Shown: positions 1 through 7,741 of the stretch, in pieces
Layout of the letters: every line of letters begins with the position of its first letter
Numbering within the stretch: position 1 is the first letter of the stretch
From: Bacteroidota bacterium
GTDB lineage: Bacteria > Bacteroidota > Bacteroidia > Bacteroidales > Prolixibacteraceae
Length of the DNA stretch: 64,000 bases
Direction: 5' to 3'
Assembly (NCBI GenBank): GCA_023412195.1
Contig: JAEYNZ010000052.1
Location: 3,257 to 67,256 of the forward strand
The notes under the pieces: generated by a model
What the model was told of the DNA's origin: nothing
Databases searched by the model: none
The model's input: only the letters and a program-made list of their open reading frames with translations
Translations under genes and position numbers: made by a program

Positions 1-334
1 GACTTGTGTCGATACATCTTGTGTCTATCATTTTCAAGTCTTGTGTCTCTTATGTAATCATCTATCATTTAAACTCAAAACGACCCCTCCCATCCTCCCC
101 AAAAGGGAGGGGTAAGACGCTCTTTAGCAGCATGCTGCCAAACTTGCACTGTCCCAAAGTCCCCTTTCGGGGGATTTAGGGGGTCGTTTATAAAATTATT
201 TTTCATAAGGCTATAATACTTTTTACAGAGGGACGTGTGTCTAAACATCTTGTGTCTATCATCTTCAAGTCTTGTGTCTTGTGTCTAATCATCTTGTGTC
301 TCTTACCTTCACGTCTTGGTTACCTCCACCTCAA
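1..334. repeat. Non-coding edge with CTTGTGTCT repeats around a palindromic element
   Basis: No gene is supported here. The nonamer CTTGTGTCT occurs at 18-26, 40-48, 249-257, 271-279, 278-286 and 293-301, with a variant at 3-11. A 35-bp block at 14-48 recurs at 245-279 with one mismatch. Between the two blocks lies a palindrome-rich stretch at about 77-190. The short reading frame that crosses the second block translates repeat sequence and overlaps the 3' end of the ABC gene, so it is not called. Confidence 0.7.
77..190. repeat. Composite palindromic (MITE/REP-like) element
   Basis: The ends form a perfect 10-bp inverted repeat, AAACGACCCC at 78-87 against GGGGTCGTTT at 180-189. Inside are a 9-bp hairpin (ACCCCTCCC at 83-91 with GGGAGGGGT at 105-113), the 12-bp palindrome GCAGCATGCTGC at 127-138, and a CCCC/GGGG hairpin near 161-172. 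I recall similar CCCCTTTCGGGGGATTT strings as dispersed repeats in Bacteroidota, but only one copy is seen here. No coding potential. Confidence 0.55.
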
Positions 335-1258
335 TTACCTGTTATTTGCTTCCTGGACAGCCCTGATAAAAACATCATTCATGCTGGGAATGATTTCTTC
401 GAATGATTTGATTTCAGTTACAGGGATGAGTGCACGAAGCAGATCATTGTTTGAATGCCCGTTATGCAACTGCACCCGTAACCTGTTTTCTGCATTTCGT
501 TCAGTGTGTTCGACGATTTCGAATTGCAGTCCCAGTGATTTCTGAACCTGCTCAAAATCTCCGGTATACCTGATTTCAAAGATGTTCGATTTAAATTTAT
601 TTCTGATTTCATCAGGCTTGCCATCCACAATCTTTTCTGACTTGTTGATCAGTACAATATGATCGCACAGTTCTTCAACCGATTCCATGTTGTGGGTCGA
701 GAATATAATTGTGGCACCGTCATCGCGCAGCTTCAGGATTTCCCTTTTCAGGAGGTTGGCATTGATGGGGTCGAACCCGCTGAAAGGTTCATCAAAGATC
801 AGCAGCTTTGGCTTATGGACCACCGTTGTTACAAACTGTACCTTTTGCTGCATGCCTTTTGAAAGTTCCTCCACTTTCTTGTTCCACCAGCCTTCCATTT
901 CAAATCTTCTGAACCACACCTTCAGGCTTGCCACAGCATCGTGCCTTTTCATTCCTTTCAGCTGCGCAAGATAGATAGCCTGTTCGCCGATTTTCATTTT
1001 TTTATACAACCCCCGTTCTTCAGGGAGGTATCCTATATGGGCAACATCAGACTGTGTCATTTTTTTTCCGTTCAGCCAGATGGTGCCTTCATCGGGGGCG
1101 GTAATCTGGTTGATAATCCGGATGAGCGTAGTTTTACCTGCCCCGTTTGGACCAAGTAAGCCAAAGATACTTTGTTCCCCGACAGAAATGCTTACATTGG
1201 TTAATGCCCGTGTTGTGGAAAATACTTTATGAACATTCCTTGCACTGAATACTTCCAT
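335..1258 (-). CDS. ABC transporter ATP-binding protein (NatA-like)
   Basis: Cytoplasmic ATPase of an ABC exporter, 307 aa, a typical length for the NatA/CcmA-like group with a C-terminal extension (DUF4162-like, roughly from residue 215). It has a Walker A motif (GPNGAGKTT near residue 36), an ABC signature of the form LSKGMQQK, a Walker B (LLIFDEPFSGFDP) and a switch His (STHNM). No membrane permease is seen: the region downstream on the minus strand is the repeat-rich window edge, so a partner would lie outside the window. It is divergent from the TonB receptor, with a 140-bp hairpin element in between. The exported substrate cannot be inferred. Confidence 0.88.
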   Translation of the reverse strand: MEVFSARNVHKVFSTTRALTNVSISVGEQSIFGLLGPNGAGKTTLIRIINQITAPDEGTIWLNGKKMTQSDVAHIGYLPEERGLYKKMKIGEQAIYLAQLKGMKRHDAVASLKVWFRRFEMEGWWNKKVEELSKGMQQKVQFVTTVVHKPKLLIFDEPFSGFDPINANLLKREILKLRDDGATIIFSTHNMESVEELCDHIVLINKSEKIVDGKPDEIRNKFKSNIFEIRYTGDFEQVQKSLGLQFEIVEHTERNAENRLRVQLHNGHSNNDLLRALIPVTEIKSFEEIIPSMNDVFIRAVQEANNR

Positions 1259-1606
1259 GAATTATTTTTCTTTATGGGTATGTTTTAAGTGCCACAAGTT
1301 ACAGATTTTGGTTCGTTCACTGAAAAAATAGCGTATTTTGGTGATAAAATGGTCATTCTGGGTTAATGATTTCTAATTTTGCAGATATTAGTTTCCGGTT
1401 AAATATCTGAGATTTCTCCCTACGGTCGAAATGACGATGTTTTCAGAGCTTTTGTTTTGGTATGGGTAGGTTGGCGGCTTAGCCATCAACCTACCCATAC
1501 CAAATATATAATTAACTGGTTGTCATCTTGAACGAAGTGAAAGATCTCAAATTATTTGTTTGAAAAAAGTTAACGGACAACATTGTATTGCAGACTAATA
1601 AATCAC
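1259..1606. other. Divergent intergenic region holding repeat copy A
   Basis: This stretch separates the ABC ATPase (minus) from the TonB receptor (plus). It is AT-rich and mostly filled by the 140-bp element at 1409-1548. I see no convincing TTTG / TAnnTTTG promoter pair on either strand and no reading frame with protein-like composition. Confidence 0.5.
1409..1548. repeat. 140-bp inverted-repeat hairpin element, copy A
   Basis: The 27-bp ends at 1409-1435 and 1522-1548 are inverted repeats of each other, matching at 20 of 27 positions; both begin GAGAT and end ATGAC when read inward. At the centre is a perfect 18-bp stem (1456-1473 with 1487-1504, arm CAACCTACCCATACCAAA) around a 13-nt loop containing GCGGCTT. 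A second element of exactly the same length and layout lies at 31087-31226. No transposase is encoded within it, so it looks like a non-autonomous MITE or a REP/REPIN-type unit. Confidence 0.72.
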
Positions 1607-3988
1607 ATGAGCAGGACATCTTTTATATTAACAGTTACATATATATTGCTCCAGGTTTGTGTGCATGCATCTGAAGATGAATCCCGCGGACAGGTTGTAA
1701 GGGGTAAGGTAGTAGACAAGCTGACCCAGATGCCTTTACCCGGTGCAAATGTTATCGTGCAGAATTCATCTCCGTTACTGGTTACAGCTTCGAATGAAGA
1801 TGGGGATTTTCGACTGAACAATGTACCCTTTGGGCGACAGTCGGTTGTGGTGAGTTTTGTGGGTTATCACAGCAGCCTGATAAACAACCTGATTGTTACT
1901 TCGGGCCGGGAATCTGTGCTGTATGTTGAACTTGAAGAAAAAGTTGAAATAACGGGTGATGTGGTGGTAACAGGAAACCTGCGAAAAGATCTGGCAATAA
2001 ATCAAATGGCCAGTGTAAGCGCGCGCACTTTCACTGTTGAGGAGGCAGGGCGCTATGCAGGCAGCCGTGAAGATGTTGCCCGGATGGCCATGAACTATGC
2101 AGGAGTATCGGGATCAAACGACCAGAGAAATGATATCATCATCAGGGGAAATACGCCTGCAGGCATCTTATGGCGGCTTGAAGGAGTGGACATTCCCAAT
2201 CCCAACCATTTTGCTGCCGCAGGCACAACAGGCGGTCCAATCGGGATGCTCAACAACAATACCCTCCGGAATTCTGATTTTTACACTGGTGCGTTCCCGG
2301 CTGAATTTGCCAATGTGTACTCTGGTGTTTTTGATCTGAACATGAGGGAAGGCAACAATGAAAAGTATGAATTTCTGGGGCAGGCAGGTTTCAATGGATT
2401 TGAACTGGGAGCGGAAGGCCCATTGAAACGCGGGAGCAAGAGCTCATTCCTTGCCAATTACCGATATTCCACCCTTCAGGTTTTCGATTTGCTGGGCATC
2501 AGTTTTGGTACATCTGGTATCCCGCAATACCAGGATCTGAGCTTTAAGATAAACATCCCTGTCAGCAAAGGAAAGATCAGTATGTTCGGGCTTGCGGGCA
2601 GCAGCAGCATATCGGTGGAACACAATGAAGAGGAAGAGGAGTTATATACTTCTGAAGGGATGAATGTGGTGAATGGCTCCATTTCGCTGGCAGCGGGCAT
2701 TCATTATTCACGGTTTCACAACGACAATGCCTACAGCAGGTTCATTCTTTCATATGTTACTCAAAACGGCTATACCAACCTCGACAAGTCTGAGCCGGGA
2801 GAAGATCCGGAGCCTTATTACCGGGAAGATAATATGGAGGGAAAACTGGCTTTCAGATATATTTTCAACAGAAAATATAGCCGGAGATTATCCTCACGAA
2901 GCGGTTTTACAATTGAAAAACAAGGCTACGGACTGAATGCAAAAATTGATGAGGATGGCCTTGGCTGGAAATATTACCTTGATAGCAGAAAAGAAATCAC
3001 GGATGGTCCTGTACTTGTAAATGCCTTTACACATCTGGCTGTTAAGTTTTCCGACAGGTTTGAGGTCAAGCCGGGTATCAGCTACCTGCACTTCAGCCTG
3101 AACGGAAGCTCTTCCGTTGAACCACGGTTGGGAGCCAGCTGGAAAACAGGGGAGAAGACCAGCCTGAACCTGGGATATGGTAAACATTCCAAAGCTCAGC
3201 CGCTTACTGCTTACTTTATGGAATCGTATTACAACGACGGAACTGTGGTGCTTGAGAATAAAGATCTCGATTTTACCAAAGCCCATCATGGGGTACTGGG
3301 TTTTGACGCGCTGCTTTCCCGGCAGCTTCGTTTCAAGGCAGAAGGTTATTACCAGTATTTGTATGATGTGCCTGTGGAGAATAAAGCTTCATCATACAGT
3401 ATGGTCAATGCAGGAACAGGTTGGGGGCTTAACACCCGGAATGGATTGGTAAATGAAGGGGAAGCATGGAACTATGGAATTGAGTTTACACTGGAGAAGT
3501 TCTATCACAAAAACTTCTACTTTCTGACCACCCTTTCGCTGTTTGATTCAAAATATACAGGTGGCGACGGAGTGAAAAGGAATACGGCCTTTAACGGGAA
3601 TTTTGTATACAATGCTTTGGGAGGCAAGGAGTTTATCCTGAACGATAAAACTACGTTTATCGCAGATTTGAAGATAACATGGGCAGGAGGTAAAAGATAT
3701 ACCCCTATTGATGCGGAAGCTTCCAGGAACACCAATGATGCCTTTGGTACAGCATATTTCGATCATCTTGCTTTTTCGGAACAGTTTCCGGATTACCTGA
3801 AAGCAGATGTGAAGATCGGAATGCGCAGGGATGGCCGGAAGGTTTCACAGCTATGGGAGTTTTATGTAGAGAATGTGACCAGTCATAAAAACCCGCTCCA
3901 CCAGTTGTACAGTCATGAAAAAGGACAGGTTGAAACCGTTTACCAGCTGGGTTTTTTCCCGCTGTTTAATTACAGGATTTACTTTTAA
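1607..3988 (+). CDS. TonB-dependent receptor with carboxypeptidase-regulatory-like domain
   Basis: Outer-membrane active-transport protein, about 793 aa. From this ATG the first ~22 residues (MSRTSFILTVTYILLQVCVHA) form a Sec signal; an upstream TTG in frame would add eight residues before it and is less likely. The order is signal, a carboxypeptidase-regulatory-like beta-sandwich (roughly residues 28-110, with PLPGANV and the aromatic VSFVGY stretch), a plug domain (about 125-255, with DIIIRGNTPAGILWRLEGV) and a beta-barrel to the C terminus. No SusD partner follows, so this is a stand-alone receptor rather than a SusC of a polysaccharide-utilization locus. Its substrate is unknown. It converges on the Alternative Complex III operon with about 50 bp between the two stops. 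Confidence 0.9.
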   Translation: MSRTSFILTVTYILLQVCVHASEDESRGQVVRGKVVDKLTQMPLPGANVIVQNSSPLLVTASNEDGDFRLNNVPFGRQSVVVSFVGYHSSLINNLIVTSGRESVLYVELEEKVEITGDVVVTGNLRKDLAINQMASVSARTFTVEEAGRYAGSREDVARMAMNYAGVSGSNDQRNDIIIRGNTPAGILWRLEGVDIPNPNHFAAAGTTGGPIGMLNNNTLRNSDFYTGAFPAEFANVYSGVFDLNMREGNNEKYEFLGQAGFNGFELGAEGPLKRGSKSSFLANYRYSTLQVFDLLGISFGTSGIPQYQDLSFKINIPVSKGKISMFGLAGSSSISVEHNEEEEELYTSEGMNVVNGSISLAAGIHYSRFHNDNAYSRFILSYVTQNGYTNLDKSEPGEDPEPYYREDNMEGKLAFRYIFNRKYSRRLSSRSGFTIEKQGYGLNAKIDEDGLGWKYYLDSRKEITDGPVLVNAFTHLAVKFSDRFEVKPGISYLHFSLNGSSSVEPRLGASWKTGEKTSLNLGYGKHSKAQPLTAYFMESYYNDGTVVLENKDLDFTKAHHGVLGFDALLSRQLRFKAEGYYQYLYDVPVENKASSYSMVNAGTGWGLNTRNGLVNEGEAWNYGIEFTLEKFYHKNFYFLTTLSLFDSKYTGGDGVKRNTAFNGNFVYNALGGKEFILNDKTTFIADLKITWAGGKRYTPIDAEASRNTNDAFGTAYFDHLAFSEQFPDYLKADVKIGMRRDGRKVSQLWEFYVENVTSHKNPLHQLYSHEKGQVETVYQLGFFPLFNYRIYF

Positions 3989-4039
3989 GGGAAAGTTGAA
4001 CTCAGCCGGGATATAATACAGTCAAATTTTATCTGGTAT

Positions 4040-4633
4040 TCATTCGGCCGGTATATCTGATTGTGGCTGTTCTACCGGTTCGCTTTGCAGGTGCCTGATA
4101 TAATTAACAAGGTGCCATGAATCGTTCACATGCATCATAAATCCATGTGGCCCCATGACTCCAAATCCTGCCCTGATGTTGTGAAACAGCTGTCCGTCAG
4201 TTTTATTCATGGCACGTTCAAGATGAAAATTGGCAGGTGGAATGGGATATTTACCGCTTGTAAACAGATTTCCCTGTCCTGTTCCTTTTTCTCCGTGACA
4301 AATAATACAATACCTGTCGTAAAGCATTTTTGAATATTCAAGGTTCACTTCATTGGCCACAGGATTTTGCAGCGAAGCAGCTTTCAGTTCATCTTCAGGA
4401 GTTTTTTCGAAGTTGTAGGCATATTCATGAGTGGCTACAGTTCCCGGAACAGGGCCAGTCATCATTTTGCCATCCTGAAAGAATGGGTTTTCAGACCAGG
4501 TTTCATAAGCCTGCGATTCTTCCATATCGGGGAAATACGTCCAGCCCGGGTGGTTCCTGTCTCTGTCGCATGAAACCAGAAGAATGAGGGCTCCTGATAA
4601 AATGACCTGGGGTAGTATTTTAAAGATTTTCAT
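4040..4633 (-). CDS. actE: Alternative Complex III monoheme cytochrome c lipoprotein (ActE)
   Basis: Membrane-anchored cytochrome c of the quinol:cytochrome c/oxidase oxidoreductase, 197 aa. The chosen start gives MKIFKILPQVILSGALILLVSC, a lipoprotein signal with lipobox LVSC; a longer frame extends upstream inside the preceding gene but would place 30 residues ahead of that signal. One heme site, CIICH, lies near residue 107, and a Met-rich segment (GVMGPHGFMMHV) likely supplies the sixth ligand. The start overlaps the end of actF by 14 bp. It is the last gene of the operon, whereas the usual order places actE before actF. Confidence 0.9.
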   Translation of the reverse strand: MKIFKILPQVILSGALILLVSCDRDRNHPGWTYFPDMEESQAYETWSENPFFQDGKMMTGPVPGTVATHEYAYNFEKTPEDELKAASLQNPVANEVNLEYSKMLYDRYCIICHGEKGTGQGNLFTSGKYPIPPANFHLERAMNKTDGQLFHNIRAGFGVMGPHGFMMHVNDSWHLVNYIRHLQSEPVEQPQSDIPAE

Positions 4634-5813
4634 AACTTGAACTTTCAATATAATATGGATGATTTTCGGGCACCGGCTTTGCTTTTGCAAAAAACAAGAA
4701 GAAGACTGATAGGAAAGCTGCAATATAAAAGAATGGCAGGCCTATTTCAAGGACACCTATGGCTGCTGCTTCATGCCCGACTGCCCCTGGCATAATTGCC
4801 AGGTAAAGATCGAGATAATGCCCCATCAGTACAATGACTGATACCCCAACCAGAAATAATGGCTGCCGCTTGGCATTTCGGGTCATCAATGCCAGCAAGG
4901 GCACAAGGAAATTTATCCCAACATTGAGATAGAAAAGCGTTTTGAAGTGACTGACCCTATCCACATAATAAAAGGTTTCTTCAGGTATATTGCTGTACCA
5001 TATCAGCATGAACTGGCTGAACCATAGGTAGGTCCAGAATATGCTGAATCCGAACAGGTATTTTCCCAGATCGTGCAGATGTTCTGTGTTTACATTGGGT
5101 AGTATGTTAAAGTGCCGTAAAGCTACAGTAATGATAATAATAACAGCCAGTGCCGATACAAACAGGCTTGAAAAAATATACCATCCATAAAGGGTGCTGA
5201 ACCAGTGGGCATCGATTGACATGAGCCAGTCCCAAGCTGCAGTTGAACTGGTAATGGCAAATAATACGATGAACCAGCCTGAAGAGCTTCGTATCCGGCG
5301 CAGATAATTTTCATGCGGTTCGGAATCATTTCTTACAGATACCTTGCGCATGTAGATGGCAAAGAAGCTCCACAATGAGAAGTATACAACCAACCTGATT
5401 ATCCAGAAGGGGAGGTTCAGGTAAGGGGTTTTTTCCTGGAGCAGTCGGTCGAGATGTTCGGTATGCGTCCATTCAAAGATATGACCAATCCCGGGAAAGG
5501 TTATTACAAAAAGAATAAGAGAAAAAGGGATTGTAAGGGCCATAGCCTCAAGAACCCGCTGAATATTGATTTGCCAGGTTGATTCGCCAAGGGAGTTTAC
5601 TGCCCAAAAGAACAATGCTCCCAAACCCAGGAACAGAAACATCAGGGCGTTCATCCACATATTGGCCCATATGCGTGAAGCAGGTGCCTGTGATATGAAA
5701 ATTCCCCATAGCAGTGCAATCAGACCAACAGCAGCTGCAATTCCAAGAGCCTTCTTTAGATTTTTCCCAAAAGTGAAGGGAACAGCATCGGGTACATGTA
5801 TATCTTCCTTCAT
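4620..5813 (-). CDS. actF: Alternative Complex III membrane subunit ActF
   Basis: Polytopic inner-membrane subunit, 397 aa with about ten hydrophobic segments, homologous to the NrfD-like ActC and known to contribute to the membrane core that passes electrons or protons from quinol. The N terminus is cytoplasmic-looking and hydrophilic (MKEDIHVPDAVPF). Trp- and His-rich helices such as GWFIVLFAITSSTAAWDWLM and a C-terminal helix pair ending FFAKAKPVPENHPY are typical. It overlaps actD by 4 bp and actE by 14 bp, implying translational coupling. The assignment to ActF rather than ActC rests on length, position and the presence of a separate NrfD-like gene upstream. Confidence 0.88.
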   Translation of the reverse strand: MKEDIHVPDAVPFTFGKNLKKALGIAAAVGLIALLWGIFISQAPASRIWANMWMNALMFLFLGLGALFFWAVNSLGESTWQINIQRVLEAMALTIPFSLILFVITFPGIGHIFEWTHTEHLDRLLQEKTPYLNLPFWIIRLVVYFSLWSFFAIYMRKVSVRNDSEPHENYLRRIRSSSGWFIVLFAITSSTAAWDWLMSIDAHWFSTLYGWYIFSSLFVSALAVIIIITVALRHFNILPNVNTEHLHDLGKYLFGFSIFWTYLWFSQFMLIWYSNIPEETFYYVDRVSHFKTLFYLNVGINFLVPLLALMTRNAKRQPLFLVGVSVIVLMGHYLDLYLAIMPGAVGHEAAAIGVLEIGLPFFYIAAFLSVFFLFFAKAKPVPENHPYYIESSSYENL

Positions 5814-6331
5814 TTTCCGGTGTTTATGTTTTGAACTCCTAAGGCACCTGTAGAAGAAAGAGCATTGACAAGTTCAGCGCCTGAGAGTCTGTTGTTTTTA
5901 TCAGACAATATGATCTGGAAATGGTCGTCTGTAACTTCTTCATCATGAATATCAGGTATCGAGCCCGGGCCGAGGTTTGAACGAACAAGAAAAACTATAA
6001 CCATGGCAAAGGCAGCAAAAAGTACAGTCACTTCAAAAGTTACAGGTATAAACGCAGGTAGGGACAGATAGGGCTTTCCTCCAATTACAAGAGGCCATGC
6101 ACTGGTGAACACCCAAATTTGAAACCATAATGCCAGAACTCCACCTGCCAGTCCGGCTATGAAAGCCACTTTAGGCAATCCGGAACGGGGTAGTTTCAAT
6201 ACGGTATCCAGTCCGTGAACAGGGAAGGGTGTTCTTACATCATGTATCCTGATGCCATCGTCCTGAAGCTTTTTTACAGCCTCAAGCAAATCATGTTCAT
6301 CAGTAAAATATCCGTAAACTATTGAATTCAT
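5810..6331 (-). CDS. actD: Alternative Complex III subunit ActD (DUF3341)
   Basis: Small inner-membrane subunit, 173 aa. The N-terminal half is soluble (VYGYFTDEHDLLEAVKKLQD, a ferredoxin-like DUF3341 start). Two hydrophobic hairpin helices follow (about residues 55-80 and 95-118), then a C-terminal soluble tail. In characterized complexes ActD packs next to ActC. It overlaps actC by 4 bp and actF by 4 bp. Confidence 0.9.
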   Translation of the reverse strand: MNSIVYGYFTDEHDLLEAVKKLQDDGIRIHDVRTPFPVHGLDTVLKLPRSGLPKVAFIAGLAGGVLALWFQIWVFTSAWPLVIGGKPYLSLPAFIPVTFEVTVLFAAFAMVIVFLVRSNLGPGSIPDIHDEEVTDDHFQIILSDKNNRLSGAELVNALSSTGALGVQNINTGK

Positions 6332-7728
6332 ATATGAGGTTCTTCTGGTTTTTCAACTTTAACAGACTTTTCTATAAATTTCTCAGCAGAGGACCTTGCC
6401 ACTGATTTTACTTCTGATAATGCAATCACAGGGAATACACGTATGAACAAAAAGAACAGGGTAAAGAATAAACCTAAGGTTCCCAGGAAGATTGCTACCT
6501 CCACCCACGTTGGTGAGTACATCGACCAGCTGGACGGCAGGTAATCGCGGTGCAATGATGTCACCACAATAACAAAGCGTTCGAACCACATTCCTATGTT
6601 GATGAATATGGAAAGGATGAATGTGAATGTCAGGCTTCTGCGTAATTTCTTTATCCAGAGAAGTTGCGGGGAGATAACATTGCAGGTCATCATAATCCAG
6701 TACGCCCAGGCATATGGTCCCATCATCCTGTTCATGAATGCATATCTTTCGTATTCAACACCGCTGTACCAGGCCATAAAAAGCTCAGTAATATAGGCAA
6801 TGCCCACTATTGAACCGGTGGCAATGATCACTTTATTCATCGATTCAACATGCCCGACAGTGATGTAATCTTCGAGGTGCAAAGCTTTCCGGGTTACAAT
6901 CATCAGGGTAAGCACCATGGCAAATCCTGAAAAAACAGCACCGGAAACAAAGTAAGGCGGGAAGATGGTGGTATGCCATCCCGGAATAACAGATGTGGCA
7001 AAGTCGAAGCTAACAATGGTATGCACCGATAGCACAAGAGGTGCTGCAAGTCCTGCAAGTATAAGGCTCATGGATTCGTGGCGCTGCCAGTGGCGGGCTG
7101 AACCTTTCCAGCCAAAGCTCAGGAAGTTATAAGTTTTTTTCTTCCAAACGGTTTTCATCCGGTCCCGGATGGTTCCCAGGTCGGGTATAAGTCCCATGTA
7201 CCAGAATAAAATGGATACGAGCAGGTATGTTGTTATGGCAAAAACGTCCCACAGCAGGGGCGAATTAAAGTTGACCCATAAATCCCGGGTGTTTGGGTAG
7301 GGCAGAATGAAAAAACCCAGTGGAAGGCGACCCATGTGGATGAGCGGGAACAGCCCTGCGCACATAACAGCGATGATTGTCATGGCTTCGGCTGCCCTGT
7401 TGATACTGGTCCTCCATTTTTGTCTGAAAAGTAGTAAAATAGCTGAAATGAATGTGCCGGCATGCCCGATACCTACCCACCATACGAAGTTGGTAATATC
7501 CCATCCCCAGCCGATTGTCCGGTCGGCACCCCATGTTCCGATACCAAACCATGTGGTGTAACCGATCATTATAAAACCGAAAACCATCAGGATTGCAGAA
7601 ACCGTGATTCCTACATACCAGAGCTTTCCGGGTTTTGCGCGTACAGGAGCCATCACGTCGTTGGTGATATCCTTGTAGCTTTTGGCCCCGGTTATTAATG
7701 GTTCTCTTACAGGCGATACATGTATCAT
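6328..7728 (-). CDS. actC: Alternative Complex III NrfD-like membrane subunit ActC
   Basis: Polytopic quinol-interacting subunit of the NrfD/PsrC family, 466 aa with about ten membrane spans. It starts with a hydrophilic leader, and the first helix contains VGITVSAILMVFGFIMIGY. Family landmarks include GHAGTFISAILLLF and the long FVSGAVFSGFAMVLTLMI helix. In the complex it forms the membrane half that contacts the Fe-S protein ActB. It lies 13 bp after actB and shares its last 4 bp with the actD start. Confidence 0.92.
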   Translation of the reverse strand: MIHVSPVREPLITGAKSYKDITNDVMAPVRAKPGKLWYVGITVSAILMVFGFIMIGYTTWFGIGTWGADRTIGWGWDITNFVWWVGIGHAGTFISAILLLFRQKWRTSINRAAEAMTIIAVMCAGLFPLIHMGRLPLGFFILPYPNTRDLWVNFNSPLLWDVFAITTYLLVSILFWYMGLIPDLGTIRDRMKTVWKKKTYNFLSFGWKGSARHWQRHESMSLILAGLAAPLVLSVHTIVSFDFATSVIPGWHTTIFPPYFVSGAVFSGFAMVLTLMIVTRKALHLEDYITVGHVESMNKVIIATGSIVGIAYITELFMAWYSGVEYERYAFMNRMMGPYAWAYWIMMTCNVISPQLLWIKKLRRSLTFTFILSIFINIGMWFERFVIVVTSLHRDYLPSSWSMYSPTWVEVAIFLGTLGLFFTLFFLFIRVFPVIALSEVKSVARSSAEKFIEKSVKVEKPEEPHI

Positions 7729-7741
7729 CTTGTGGTTAATT

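Noticed and set aside
1..301. Possible CRISPR array because of the repeated CTTGTGTCT and 35-bp block.
   Set aside because: Repeat units are too short and irregular, spacers are not uniform and no cas gene is present.
237..545. Plus-strand frame of 102 codons at the window start.
   Set aside because: Its first part translates the CTTGTGTCT repeat and the rest is antisense to the ABC ATPase.
1607..3988. Possible SusC of a polysaccharide-utilization locus.
   Set aside because: No SusD-like lipoprotein or glycan enzymes follow; the next genes are the convergent complex III operon.
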